A stretch of 64,000 nucleotides of DNA from Siphonodentalium dalli (GCA_032622095.1 CP136061.1:9997287-10061286), one strand, 5' to 3'; numbered from the stretch's first letter, positions 28,101 through 34,998 are shown. Notes: a model not told the origin generated them from the sequence alone. Numbers and translations are program-made.

Positions 28101-30064
28101 ACCCAAAGGTGTAGTTAGGCCACAGCAACCCGACCAACAGAATATGTAAATGGGCCACAGTCAACCCGGTGCCCGAACGCATAAATGGGTCACGATCCAC
28201 CCGACCACCCGGTGGTGTAAATGGGCCACGGGCCACCGGACCCCAAAGATATAGTCTAAATGGGTCACGATTCACCAGACTACCAGAAGGTGTAAATGGG
28301 TCACGGTCCACCCGACCACGCACGGAAGGTATAATAGACCACGGTCACCCGACCACCCGAATGTGCAAATGGACCACGGTCCACCCGACCACCTGAAGGT
28401 TTAAATGGGCCACGGTCCACCCATTCATGGTAAGGTGTAAACGGGTTACGGTTCATCCGACCACCATCCGATCTCAATGGGCCACGCTCCAACCGATCAC
28501 CCGAAAGTGTAAATGGACCATGGTCCACCGACCACCCGAAGATGTAAATGGGTCATAGTCCAACCAACCACATGAATGTTTGCCGGAGCAATGTCTAAAT
28601 TGGCCACGCAACCCGACCACCGAAAAGTGTAAATGGGACACGGTTTATCGGACCACCGGAACATGCAAAGTGGCCAAGGTCAACCCAACCACATGGAAAG
28701 TGTAAATGGGCCACGGTTCGCCGGACTACCCGAAGTTGTTAATGGGTCATTGTCCGCACGTATAAATAGGCCACGGTCTATCCATCCACCCGAAGGTGTA
28801 AACGGGCCAAGGTCCACTAACCCCCGAAGGTGTAAACGAAGCACGGAGCACACGACCACCTGAATGTGTAAATGGTCCACGATCTACCCGACCACCTAAA
28901 GGTGTAAATGGGACACGGTCCATCCGAATGTGTAAATTGGACACGGGCCACCAGTCATATGGTGCAAATGTCCACTCGACCAGAGGAATGTGTAAACGTG
29001 CCACGGTCCACCCGACCACGCAAAGGTGTGCATGGGCACGTTCCACCAGACTACCGGTAGCTGTTAACCCTTTACCCAACAAACCGGCCAAAAACGGCCA
29101 AATAAAGCTGCAACAGCCTAAATTATCTTGAGTCTGTCTCAATAAAACCATACAAATATGGATATCATTGGAACCGGCTCATTGACCACATTGTGATGGT
29201 TACAGTTATGCATTGGCCTAAAAAAATCTTTTTTTAACACTTTTTACCATTTTTTCTTACATTCTTTAACAATTTTATAAATTTTAATGTGTTAAGCCAA
29301 TGCATTCTCTTATATATGCGAGGCGACCTATGGTCGACTCGCATATATAACGCATATATAAGAGAATGCATTGGCACAGGGCCCTTCTGTTGGGTAAAGG
29401 GTTAATATGCCACGTCAACGACAACTGGAATGTGTAAGTCTTGCGCGGTCCACCAGACCACATGAAGTGTAAATAAGTCAAAGACGCAAAGCTAACCCGA
29501 CCACATGAAGTTGTAACCGGCTGGGGTCTACCAAACCGCGCTAATATGGGAATGGCTCACGGTCCACCGGACCACCGAAAGGTGTAAATGAGCCATGGTT
29601 CACTGGAACACGCGAATGTGTTAATGTATCGCCGACCATCCGACAATCAGAAAGTATAAATGGTGTAAATGTGCCACGGTTTATACGACCACCTTAAGTT
29701 GTAAATGGGTCACGGCCCGTCCGGTCACCGGAAGATGTAAATGGGCCACGGTCCAACCGACCATCGAAGGTGTAAATCGACCTTTACATTTACCTGGTTG
29801 TTGTGTATTGCAATTAATACTCACTAATTTCAGGAGAAAATGCGTAAGGAATCAAGCCTTTGTTCCATCGATATTTGGGTTCTCTAATTATTAATCGTTT
29901 TGTCCTGCCGTGTGAATGCTTCTTCGATTCTTTTTGCGGGGTGTCTTTTCGTCGTCCCTTCCAGTGGTTAACGTGTTTGCCTCTTTCGGTCTTCGTGAAA
30001 CCTCCTTTCGTTAATTCTTCGAACATCTCCTTGTCTACACCCTGTGACGGAAATGTAGTGGACA
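1001..30064 (-). CDS. Astacin-like zinc metalloprotease gene (multi-exon, partial model)
   Basis: Seen: minus-strand exons 29825-30064, 19643-19787, 17160-17223, 12674-12758 and 4491-4567, each with an AG acceptor and GT donor, and phases that join without a break (1, 2, 0, 1, 0). Joined in order they give a basic propeptide ending in RTKR, a mature start RWNKGLIPYAFSPEI, the block MGRLEFNTCMRF, GCNSNVG, a CC pair, the zinc site HELGHAVGLDHEEHSP and the Met-turn DMHYG. Known: astacins are secreted M12A endopeptidases whose three zinc histidines lie in HExxHxxGxxH, whose Met-turn tyrosine follows MH, and whose cysteines pair as TC with C-terminal C and GC with the C before HE. All four are found if exon 1001-1114 is included. 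Odd: the segment between the zinc site and the Met-turn is about 13-15 residues short, so a small exon may be missing. No signal-peptide exon was identified. No CUB, EGF or ShK domain is visible. Introns are full of transposons. Likely a functional gene. Confidence 0.85.
1238..1289 (-). CDS. Possible astacin gene C-terminal exon (52 bp)
   Basis: Flanked by acceptor aaaatttccag and donor gtaagc, 123 bp from the next candidate exon. In the frame that ends in phase 0 it reads RGRYGGIYRDPRRNGHN, which would lead into the terminal exon. It would need a preceding exon ending in phase 2, and the Met-turn exon ends in phase 0, so another short exon must lie between them or this one is wrong. Confidence 0.4.
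1778..1973 (+). repeat. Tandem repeat, 49 bp x 4
   Basis: Four units beginning 1778, 1827, 1876 and 1925. They share a GGTTGTTAGATTGACAATGA core. Units 1 and 3, and units 2 and 4, resemble each other most, suggesting duplication of a 98-bp pair. Confidence 0.85.
1974..3327. other. Intronic/intergenic sequence without recognised features
   Basis: AT-rich, no coding signature or clear transposon end. A short plus-strand stretch near 2955-3010 is protein-like but too short to support. Confidence 0.4.
3105..3230. repeat. Dispersed repeat, partner at 4265-4395
   Basis: Both segments share TCGTAGTCGT, an AAATGTTTTTG(G)ACC block, TTATTCGTAAT and a GTTGTCGTTCAAAATGCGAAA-type block (complementary orientation in part). 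They probably mark the two sides of one element whose interior is 3230-4265. Confidence 0.5.
3328..3440 (+). repeat. Tandem duplication, 56 bp x 2
   Basis: The segment with AGTAATAAGTTCGCGATCGT begins at 3332 and again at 3388, nearly identical. Confidence 0.85.
3624..3735. repeat. Inverted repeat (hairpin), arms about 50 bp
   Basis: GTCGCTTAAACTGTTTATGT at the left is mirrored by ACATAAACAGTTTAAGCGAC at the right, around CATCTATTGG and its complement. Probably a fold-back or MITE core. Confidence 0.8.
4491..4567 (-). CDS. Astacin gene exon: Met-turn
   Basis: 77-bp exon with acceptor actcatttgcag and donor gtgagt. It completes the Asp codon from the zinc-site exon, then reads TWKASIKDRIPDR and YDMTSDMHYGFG. 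P-x-x-YD-x-x-S-x-MHYG is the astacin Met-turn with the conserved tyrosine. The segment between zinc site and Met-turn is shorter than in typical astacins, so a small intermediate exon with phase 1 at both ends may have been missed. Confidence 0.87.
4568..6672. other. Astacin intron sequence
   Basis: Contains a run of about 18 G at 4636-4651 and a 180-bp dispersed repeat at 5645-5825. Otherwise AT-rich; small open frames show no family features. Confidence 0.5.
5645..5825 (+). repeat. Dispersed repeat, copy A (partner 12127-12300)
   Basis: Shares GTCCTGGGCCCACAAA, CCTTGCTCACCGGAAGCT, ATTATGCTAATGATGAACAG and GTCTGCCGTAGGAGCAGTTT with the segment at 12127-12300, in the same order and orientation. 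No tRNA-type promoter boxes seen. Unclassified. Confidence 0.75.
6673..7333 (+). mobile_element. Non-autonomous Helitron
   Basis: Starts TCTCTCTTATATAT after an A and ends CTAG before a T, the Helitron insertion pattern into an A-T site. A short hairpin (AAGCCGCC-GGT-GGCGGGCTT, one bulge) lies just before the 3' end, followed by ACCTGCTAG. These are the defining Helitron termini (known). No Rep/helicase coding, so it depends on an autonomous relative. Its interior is a 122-bp tandem array. Confidence 0.78.
6740..7240 (+). repeat. 122-bp tandem repeat inside Helitron, about 4 units
   Basis: The palindrome GCGCATGCGC recurs at 6821, 6943, 7065 and 7187, exactly 122 bp apart. Each unit is GC-rich against AT-rich surroundings and shares ACGAGATCTCGGAAACGGGT. 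The overlapping open frames here on both strands are by-products of the repeat. Confidence 0.9.
7334..8724. other. Astacin intron sequence
   Basis: AT-rich; a short (GACA)n patch near 7615-7650. No coding or transposon ends recognised. Confidence 0.5.
8725..10541 (-). pseudogene. Crypton-type tyrosine recombinase (DUF3504-like), frameshifted relic
   Basis: Minus strand, read in pieces: an N-terminal acidic part from 10541; a core-binding part (10148-9867: VLGKFPLSVRKRNGDEFEPS, SMDRYLKRHKY); an intermediate part (about 9860-9570) with LGISSPEAVLNTLWFNNTLH, LGLRG, then INERQTKTRTGVDVRNVRD and PPRMYAT in shifted frames; a C-terminal catalytic part (9554-9198: ASKRPFGYNN, SVRKTLVSKL, ISGHRNFASINN); and a Ser/Thr/Asn-rich tail to 8725. 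Known: Crypton recombinases use R...HxxR...Y. Here the residue where the family usually has the nucleophilic tyrosine (NNY) reads NNP, and at least four frameshifts or stops separate the blocks, so it is dead. It sits inside an astacin intron. Confidence 0.82.
10542..12126. other. Astacin intron sequence
   Basis: A short inverted repeat around AACCCAGTTTTA at 10751-10788 and a palindromic TTTTAGCACGTGCTAAAATA at 10918-10937. A minus-strand frame at 11099-11362 has no recognisable motif or splice support. Confidence 0.4.
12127..12300 (+). repeat. Dispersed repeat, copy B (partner 5645-5825)
   Basis: Same blocks and order as the copy at 5645-5825 with a few substitutions and small indels. Confidence 0.75.
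12674..12758 (-). CDS. Astacin gene exon: zinc-binding active site
   Basis: 85-bp exon with acceptor cctattttcag and donor gtgagt. It reads SICL then HELGHAVGLDHEEHSP and LRDDWLLT. HExxHxxGxxH supplies three zinc-ligand histidines and the catalytic glutamate. The HE directly after the third histidine position is typical of astacins, not matrixins. The usual HExxRxDRD signature is altered here: S-P-L-R-D-D replaces R-x-D-R-D. It ends with one base of a codon, compatible with the exon at 4491-4567. Confidence 0.9.
12759..13896. other. Astacin intron sequence
   Basis: AT-rich. Small frames at 13045-13534 look like chance; no motif recognised. Confidence 0.4.
13897..14134 (+). mobile_element. 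piggyBac-like MITE, copy 2 (internal deletion)
   Basis: Left end TTAACCCTTTACCCAACA and first hairpin intact. Just after the hairpin it jumps to the last bases of the right end (AAAGGGTTA), so the spacer, second hairpin and most of the right end are deleted. Confidence 0.85.
14345..14410 (+). repeat. Tandem duplication, 33 bp x 2
   Basis: CGTATTATTTGATCACTCAC begins at 14345 and 14378. Confidence 0.85.
14411..16640. other. Astacin intron sequence
   Basis: AT-rich with no recognised repeat, transposon or coding signature. Confidence 0.45.
16645..16860 (-). mobile_element. Non-LTR reverse transcriptase fragment (C-terminal)
   Basis: Minus-strand frame reads RPSDRDMGDLIDDKRTCDVQ then INTVFNKANQVFGIINRTF. 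This matches the conserved stretch just after the RT catalytic core of CR1-type retrotransposons (DLGV.ID..L.F..QI....KAN..LG.I.RTF). It is a short relic with no surrounding RT motifs. Confidence 0.65.
17160..17223 (-). CDS. Astacin gene exon: GC.S.VG block
   Basis: 64-bp exon too short for an ORF caller. Acceptor ttcttttgcag, donor gttcgt. The first base completes the glycine codon left by the exon at 19643-19787. It reads GCNSNVGNIYWATGQSIQCC then DK. This matches the astacin GC-x-S-x-VG block and the cysteine that sits seven residues before the zinc-site histidine. It ends in phase 0, as the next exon requires. Confidence 0.88.
17518..18113 (+). mobile_element. TA-flanked element with CCCCCCGT/ACGGGGGG ends
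   Basis: Ends are ATACCCCCCGT at 17518 and ACGGGGGGTAT at 18103-18113: inverted, with TA at each outer edge, as for mariner-like insertion. Inside are two related units of about 190 bp (TCCACCAAAAA, GGTGCACA(A/G)GTTCCCATGGT at 17713-17772 and 17886-17945) and a (GGAC)n tract at 18017-18060. No transposase. Confidence 0.65.
18563..18962 (-). mobile_element. piggyBac-like MITE, copy 3
   Basis: Complete, inverted relative to copy 1. TTAACCCTTTACCCAACA at the left, TGTTGGGTAAAGGGTTAA at the right, TTAA at both ends, two hairpins of about 66 bp at 18593-18660 and 18740-18808 separated by an AT-rich spacer. Confidence 0.92.
19416..19469 (+). repeat. Tandem repeat, 18 bp x 3
   Basis: CAGTTCCCTTAGGAGATG three times in a row. 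Confidence 0.9.
19643..19787 (-). CDS. Astacin gene exon: TC(I/V/M)RF block
   Basis: 145-bp exon with acceptor tgtttgtag and donor gtaagt. It begins with two codon bases (A|CT with the exon above) and ends with GG. It encodes DDDIIQYSFSMGRLEFNTCM then RFITYTDTIHTEKG and a lysine-rich end. The spacing M-x3-E-x2-TC matches the astacin family (AM...E..TC.RF) exactly. The cysteine is the one that normally pairs with the C-terminal cysteine of the catalytic domain. Confidence 0.88.
20153..20552 (-). mobile_element. piggyBac-like MITE, copy 4 (inside family B copy 1)
   Basis: Complete, same orientation as copy 3, TTAA at both ends. It interrupts the family B element between CAGGTGTACACTC and GTGTTTTCAATGTGGCCC, so it is the younger insertion. 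Confidence 0.92.
20638..21430 (+). repeat. 29-bp minisatellite, about 27 units
   Basis: Unit ATTATGTACCTAATTCACAT + TGTAGGCCG. Variation is confined to a few positions (CC(A/G)ATT, GT(A/G)CC). It sits exactly at the subterminal position of family B, where unexpanded copies have one CACATTAAGGTCGATTATGT. Confidence 0.95.
21692..22010 (-). mobile_element. TIR element (MITE family B), copy 2, unexpanded
   Basis: Inverted copy about 260 bp beyond copy 1. It starts CGCGCAAATGCGCATATAAT, contains ACATAATGTGATTATTTGAT and the GTGGCC block, and ends GGTAATGTGCGGATTTTTGG. The two ends are inverted versions of each other (about 24 bp, imperfect). Confidence 0.72.
22011..22690. other. Astacin intron sequence
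   Basis: AT-rich, nothing recognised. Confidence 0.45.
22695..23180 (+). repeat. (TCA/TCG)n trinucleotide tract
   Basis: Almost 500 bp of interspersed TCA, TCG and CAT triplets. Open frames of poly-Ser, poly-His or poly-Asp on either strand are artefacts. It abuts the 3' end of the retrotransposon relic at 23220-24655. Confidence 0.95.
23220..24655 (-). mobile_element. Non-LTR retrotransposon relic (RT C-terminal half)
   Basis: Minus strand in four frameshifted pieces: MSKAFDTVWREGLMIKYFRS (24633-24421); LYADDTVLFAESPQWTQRAL and SWKLGINVEKGKIMI (24467-24009); MIEPILLYGSEVWGFENTAC (24055-23741); SKLELGIFKEMSRTRFVEQW (about 23700-23550); finally EYHFILVCTEF and KYLPGKYYEFPT near 23400-23240. 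YADD is the RT catalytic motif. The closing EYHF..C block is typical of the C-terminal zinc-knuckle-like end of non-LTR ORF2 proteins. No endonuclease domain remains. Frameshifts show it is dead. Confidence 0.85.
24676..25040. repeat. Hairpin plus direct repeat
   Basis: CCAGTTTATAGCGGAATTTA at 24681 pairs with its complement at about 24744-24765. The latter half with its flank (TTTTGTAAATTCCGCTATAA, ACTGGGGACTCGTTGTAGAT, then CTATATATTAGT) is repeated 238 bp on, at 24970-25035. The segment 24890-24975 also resembles 26275-26365. Confidence 0.7.
25069..25594 (+). mobile_element. TTAAAGG-ended MITE, copy 1
   Basis: Left end TTAAAGGTACGGTTGGCCTT and right end AAGGCCAACCGTGCCTTTAA are inverted repeats. 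A second copy of the whole segment is at 61061-61562. TTAA lies at both edges and may be the target site. Contains two adjacent copies of GGTAAACATAAAGAGCGT. No coding. Confidence 0.85.
25595..25860 (+). repeat. Degenerate tandem repeat, about 33 bp units
   Basis: AACCCTCATGGGACCATATT-like motif recurs about eight times with heavy divergence. Confidence 0.7.
26214..26852 (+). CDS. Repeat-derived ORF with signal-peptide-like start (doubtful gene)
   Basis: 212 codons. Residues 1-30 (MANNMILRALPFLTMVFLLC, then NACSS) look like a secretion signal. Residues 68 to the end are 11 units of 13 residues, consensus E(L/F)GAYIWERLFPY. The repeat unit is 39 bp, divisible by three, so open frames arise in several frames and on the other strand as well, which weakens the case for coding. 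Substitutions between units are few and include both silent and replacement changes. Part of the pre-repeat segment (26275-26365) is itself repeated at 24890-24975, suggesting a mobile or duplicated origin. A TATATA run lies about 10 bases upstream. If translated it would be a secreted Trp/Tyr-rich repeat protein. I do not recognise it. Confidence 0.22.
   Translation: MANNMILRALPFLTMVFLLCNACSSLVQSCSEYTPLHSRLYVKKSKLSPYYQVVYRRITRSCIVALRELGAYIWNRLFPYELGAYIWERLFPYEFGAYIWERLFPYELGAYIWERLFPYEFGAYIWERLFPYEFGAYIWERMFPYEFGAYIWERLFPYEFGANIWDRLFPYEFGAYIWERLFPYEFGPYIWERLFPYELGAYIWDRLFPYES
26415..26843 (+). repeat. 39-bp minisatellite, 11 units
   Basis: Unit GAATT(A/C)GGTGCCTATATATG + GGAGAGGTTATTTCCATAT, 11 contiguous copies with scattered single-base changes. 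Confidence 0.95.
26939..27252 (+). mobile_element. TIR element (MITE family B), copy 3, unexpanded
   Basis: Starts TCTCCCAAAAACCCACACAT, contains GTGCTGAAAATGAGAGCATT, ACGTCCACTGTGGCCCACGC and TTCACATTAAGGTCGATTAT, and ends GTGCGTATGTG. It gives the unexpanded state of the element that carries the 29-bp array at 20638-21430. A further 3' end fragment (GGTCGATTATGTGCGTATTT) is at 27692-27711. Confidence 0.78.
27253..28049. other. Astacin intron sequence
   Basis: Only the family B end fragment at about 27690-27720 is recognised. Confidence 0.45.
28050..29790 (+). repeat. Degenerate 36-bp minisatellite, roughly 40 units
   Basis: Unit close to AAGGTGTAAATGGGCCACGG + TCCACCCGACCACCCG. Highly diverged, with unit lengths varying by several bases, split by a MITE at 29064-29405. 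The long overlapping frames on both strands here are repeat artefacts. It lies directly below the 3' splice donor of the astacin exon at 29825. Confidence 0.88.
29064..29405 (+). mobile_element. piggyBac-like MITE, copy 5 (rearranged)
   Basis: Both terminal repeats and TTAA edges present, orientation as copy 1. The first hairpin is deleted (sequence jumps from GTTATG to CATTGGCC); the second is intact with an extra CGCATATATAA stretch. Inserted into the 36-bp minisatellite. Confidence 0.9.
29825..30064 (-). CDS. Astacin gene exon: propeptide end and mature N-terminus
   Basis: 240-bp exon. The acceptor ends in atgcag just above 30064 and the donor is gtgagt just below 29825. It starts with two bases of a codon and ends with one. 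It encodes a hydrophilic, Lys/Arg-rich propeptide (VSTTFPSQGVDKEMFEEL near the start) with the processing-like site GRTKR, then LIIREPKYRWNKG and LIPYAFSPEI. The W..G.IPY pattern is the standard opening of the astacin catalytic domain. The frame stays open upstream through a 41-unit tandem repeat, but the acceptor at 30065-30066 argues that the repeat is intronic. Confidence 0.85.
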
Positions 30065-30112
30065 CTGCATAACGTGCGAAGCCGGTATAGCAGCGGATAT
30101 ATAAGCACAATT

Positions 30113-31475
30113 TACACATGTTAACGACAGTATCAGGGTACCCATAACACATGTTAACGACAGTATCAGGGTACCCATAACACATGTTAACGACAGTATC
30201 AGGGTACCCATAACACATGTTAACGACAGTATCAGGGTACCCATAACACATGTTAACGACAGTATCAGGGTACCCATAACACATGTTAACGACAGTATCA
30301 GGGTACCCATAACACATGTTAACGACAGTATCAGGGTACCCATAACACATGTTAACGACAGTATCAGGGTACCCATAACACATGTTAACGACAGTATCAG
30401 GGTACCCATAACACATGTTAACGACAGTATCAGGGTACCAATAACACATGTTAACGACAGTATCAGGGTACCCATAACACATGTTAACGACAGTATCAGG
30501 GTACCCATAACACATGTTAACGACAGTATCAGGGTACCCATAACACATGTTAACGACAGTATCAGGGTACCCATAACACATGTTAACGACAGTATCAGGG
30601 TACCCATAACACATGTTAACGACAGTATCAGGGTACCCATAACACATGTTAACGACAGTATCAGGGTACCCATAACACATGTTAACGACAGTATCAGGGT
30701 ACCCATAACACATGTTAACGACAGTATCAGGGTACCCATAACACATGTTAACGACAGTATCAGGGTACCCATAACACATGTTAACGACAGTATCAGGGTA
30801 CCCATAACACATGTTAACGACAGTATCAGGGTACCCATAACACATGTTAACGACAGTATCAGGGTACCCATAACACATGTTAACGACAGTATCAGGGTAC
30901 CCATAACACATGTTAACGACAGTATCAGGGTACCCATAACACATGTTAACGACAGTATCAGGGTACCCATAACACATGTTAACGACAGTATCAGGGTACC
31001 CATAACACATGTTAACGACAGTATCAGGGTACCCATAACACATGTTAACGACAGTATCAGGGTACCCATAACACATGTTAACGACAGTATCAGGGTACCC
31101 ATAACACATGTTAACGACAGTATCAGGGTACCCATAACACATGTTAACGACATTATCAGGGTACCCATAACACATGTTAACGACAGTATCAGGGTACCCA
31201 TAACACATGTTAACGACAGTATCAGGGTACCCATAACACATGTTAACGACAGTATCAGGGTACCCATAACACATGTTAACGACAGTATCAGGGTACCCAT
31301 AACACATGTTAACGACAGTATCAGGGTACCCATAACACATGTTAACGACAGTATCAGGGTACCCATAACACATGTTAACGACAGTATCAGGGTACCCATA
31401 ACACATGTTAACGACAGTATCAGGGTACCCATAACACATGTTAACGACAGTATCAGGGTACCCATAACACATGTT
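30113..31475 (+). repeat. 33-bp array, about 41 nearly identical units
   Basis: Unit ACACATGTTAACGACAGTAT + CAGGGTACCCATA. I see only two substitutions in about 1.36 kb (near 30439 and 31152). On the minus strand the unit is 11 codons (MCYGYPDTVVN) and runs in frame into the astacin exon at 30064, giving one 556-codon frame from 31484. A second minus frame (MGTLILSLTCV) is also open. The acceptor site at 30065 suggests the array is intronic. Confidence 0.97.
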
Positions 31476-32255
31476 CGCAGGCAATATTTTTCATTTTGGG
31501 ATCAACCACCCCCATTTATATATATTTTATTCAATTACACATATGCAGCCACCACCCTTTTATGTTGTGTTTTCTCAATAGTATGAGACAACACCCCCTC
31601 TTCTAAAAGATTGCCGCAAACATATTCACATCGCATACATGCCATTAATTGTGTAACATGTATATTGTCAACACCTATTCAAATGAAAATGCGAATTTGC
31701 ACAAACCTGTTAATTAAGGCCGTCCAAAACAATAACGGCAACGTAAACAGTCATTGAGTATCCTAATGTAAAGACGATGTATGTTAGAAATTGCTAGTAT
31801 ATAGTTAGTTATCCCATCTGTACTTATACGCCCGCTCTTTACTAAATACTGATCTCCGAGTAGTTCCCTTATGAAATGTTCAGATAGATAGTTCAGCAAA
31901 CGTCCTTAAATGCAACCAACGCCTTGTGTGATGCCTTCGTGTGCGTATAAACATGTAAGTGGCTGACAACATACTGTAAAATTTCGCGAAATACATGTTT
32001 GTTGTTCTACCACTTATAATTTATATATGTACATGCATGCAACACAAACGATGATTGCTTATAATTATTACGCCGCGTACATTAATTTTAACATATTAGA
32101 AATATTATCTCAAATTGTAAATAAGCAAAATTTACTTTAGTCGATTATACAGTTCGAACGTTTGGACTAAATTTGTTGGCCGATAAAGAAAAGGTGCGAT
32201 AAAAGAAGTTTAAGGCGGCTGATATCAATATCGACTTGAACGCAAATAAAATGAT
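31476..32255. other. No gene recognised
   Basis: AT-rich sequence between the 33-bp array and the 600-bp direct repeat. Nothing supported. Confidence 0.45.
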
Positions 32256-32860
32256 AATGACACGGAGGAACAACCAACAATTGTGGCATTAAAAATCACT
32301 CTTCGAATTGGAAAATATAAATAAGATACTATTGGGATTGGAAAATATAAATAAGATACTATATAAATTAGATACTATATGACTTAGATACTATATAGAT
32401 TAGATACTATATGAATTTGACATAAATCCGATGTGTAATTGTGTCGCACATTTGAAATTACGCCTTTAAAAGAATGAATTTGAAATTTAAGATAAGATAT
32501 GTAAGAGACAACAATAAAAGAACAACAGATAGCTTCTATAAAAACTATTATGTGTCGTGAAAAATGTGTAGATATAGATATCACAGGTTTTGAATTAGCT
32601 CTGTAAAGAGGTTGTCCGGCACTATCAGGTGACAAAAAACCAAGAACACATCGTAAACGCTCTGAATAAATTCGACTCAGGGACATCGACTAGCGCGATG
32701 ATAAACCTTCCCGAAATCCTACACCAGTAAATCGGCTACTTGCATCTTTATGGAGAAATACCAGTAACAAGTATTACTATGGTCGTACTCATGAAATGAG
32801 GAAAAATAGAGATAGAGGCGTAACTATGTGGCATTTTTTAAAAATATTATCTGAACATTT
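32256..32860 (+). repeat. Direct repeat R1 flanking retrotransposon (605 bp)
   Basis: Begins AATGACACGGAGGAACAACC and ends ATTATCTGAACATTT. It matches R2 at 34999-35588 almost base for base, with differences mainly in a short TAGATACTATAT tandem patch and a poly-A/T run. Open frames in both copies encode the same 80-100 residue sequence, which I do not recognise. Confidence 0.93.
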
Positions 32861-34998
32861 ACTATGACTATGACTATGATTATTTATTCATAACTCAATA
32901 TAACATATATTTTTACACAATTAATTTATACAGACAATGAGTTATTGGGGATGGCATATCCTGTAAAGGCTGTCTTCCTGCCGTCCCCAAAACCGGAGGA
33001 TATAAAGAAATCATAGAATTATGTTAATTACTTAAATATATATAGAACGTTTACATTTGTTTCGTCCATCGCTCAGCTAATAACATAGAATATATAATAT
33101 ATCAGTGCAATGTTTTGAGGAGATGAGGTCATAGGTCGTTCATGATTGAGGTTCGCAATGAGATGAAATGGAATAATATGGTGGATGGTAAATACTTTTT
33201 TGTTTTTAGGGTATTAATTTTTAGGGAATCATTATTCAACTATTACTATATTGGTAAAATAAATTAAGAGGATTACTCATGAGCACAGTCAGGACATCTA
33301 TTGTATGTACATTTTGGTTTCATTTGGCAAGTAGATAGGATCGATCGAGAATAGTCGTTTTTAAACATTGGTCTTGTTGGGAGATCTTTAAGTCTATCTT
33401 CTAAATGGTTCCATATATTTGGAAAATTATGTTCTGGTAAATCTTCTGAGAAAACACTCTTAGGTATTCCAGACGTTAGCATTCCATTCTGACGAGTATT
33501 ATTTTGTAAAATGGTGAAAAAGTTTTGAAATGAACTTGGTAGTTGATTGTGAAACCAATCGTGTATTAGGAGATTTGCATGTAAGTTATGCAGATCAGCA
33601 AATTTTAGAATTTCCATATTTTTGAACAGTGGGTCAGTGTGGCTTTTATATTTCTTATTATTAATTATGCGCATTGCTTTTTTTGTGAAGTTTGAAAACG
33701 TGTTTTTTATTTGAATTTCCCCATATTTGAATTGCATATATCAAATGGCTGTGAACTAATGAAAAATATAAGGATTTCAGTGCTTCACGTGGTAAAAAAT
33801 GCTTGATTTTGTTGAGAGTAATTCGTACTACTAATTTTAGCACACACATAATTTATATGTTGATGGAATTTCAAATTTTCATCTAATTTTATGCCCAGAT
33901 AAGTAACTGATTTTTCAGATCTATTGTTGCCAACCTGAGTTTTTTCTGTTTCGTTGATTCGAATTGTTAAGTTGTTACCTCTATGATAATTGTTCATAGG
34001 ATGTAGGAGGAGATATTTACATTTAGATGGATTTATTTGCAGATAGTTTGCAGAACACCATTGGTTAAAGTTTTCTAGTTCAGTGTTCATATATAATTCT
34101 AATTCACGCATATCGTTGTTGGATGTATGAAGGGTCGTGTCGTCAGCAAATGAAAGTACAGATAGGGTTGTTGCATTTTTCATATCGTTCACATAAATAA
34201 GAAAGAGCAGTGGTCCTAAAATATACCCTTGTGGTACACCACAATTTACTTGTAAAGTTTCAGACAGGGAATTTTTGAAATATACACATTGTTGTCTATT
34301 ATATAAATAACTACGAAACCAATCATTTGTCAGGCCTATAATTCCATAATGAGATAGTTTTGAGAGAAGAATTTCGTGATCGATTGAGTCAAAAGCCTTT
34401 GAAAAATCGATAAATAGTGCTAATGTTGAGTCTCTGGATGTTCGATAATTATTTCTTGCAGCAGAACTCAGAAGATGAAGTATGGGATGTACTGTTGAAT
34501 GTTTACTCCGAAAACCATATTGATGTTTGTACAAAATATCATTATCATTTATAAAATCCGTGAGTCTAATGGCCATTATTTTCTCGAGAATTTTAGAAAA
34601 AATTGGTAGTATACTAATTGGTCTGTAATTATTGAAATTTGAGTGGTCGCCTTTTTTAAATATTGGGATAACTTTTGCTATTTTCATGCTATCTGGGAAT
34701 CTCCCTTTTGCGAATGACTTATTTATTATGTCCACTGATGGTTTTGCTACTTCATTTATCGCTGTTTTCATGAGTTTACTAGAAAAATTATTAATATCAA
34801 TGGTATTTTTTTATTTTATCTTTAAAGCTGTCAGTATAGAATTAGATATATTATGCCCTACATCAACGAAGAATGTGTTGAAGTGCGATGCAATCTCTTT
34901 TGGGTCCGTAATTCGTATACCGTCACTAATGAATTCAGTGGGTGTTAGGAGCGATGATTTATTTTTATTGATTACGTTTCGGAGAATGTTCCAAGTGA
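32861..34998 (-). mobile_element. 5'-truncated non-LTR retrotransposon (CR1/Jockey group)
   Basis: Minus strand. From 34998: TWNILRNVINKNKSSLLTPT (linker before RT), an in-frame stop near 34805, then a 328-codon frame (34771-33785) with RT blocks IPIFKKGDHSNFNNYRPISI, LFIDFSKAFDSIDHEILL, GVPQGYILGPLLFLIYVND and the catalytic FADD (LSFADDTTLHTSN). Two frameshifts near 33840 and 33735 lead to the C-terminal part ending CQMKPKCTYNRCPDCAHE. The 3' end on the minus strand carries an ATAGTC microsatellite-like tail at 32861-32885, as in several CR1/Jockey-group families. There is no endonuclease domain, so it is 5'-truncated, and it is inactive. Exactly flanked by the repeats R1 and R2. Confidence 0.9.

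Noticed and set aside
28042-29151. Overlapping frames on both strands
   Set aside because: They follow the 36-bp minisatellite and change frame with unit-length variation.
29814-31484. 556-codon frame of 11-residue repeats as a gene of its own
   Set aside because: The frame exists because the 33-bp unit has no stop. The true exon (29825-30064) has its own acceptor, so most of the frame is probably intron. Kept only as a finding.
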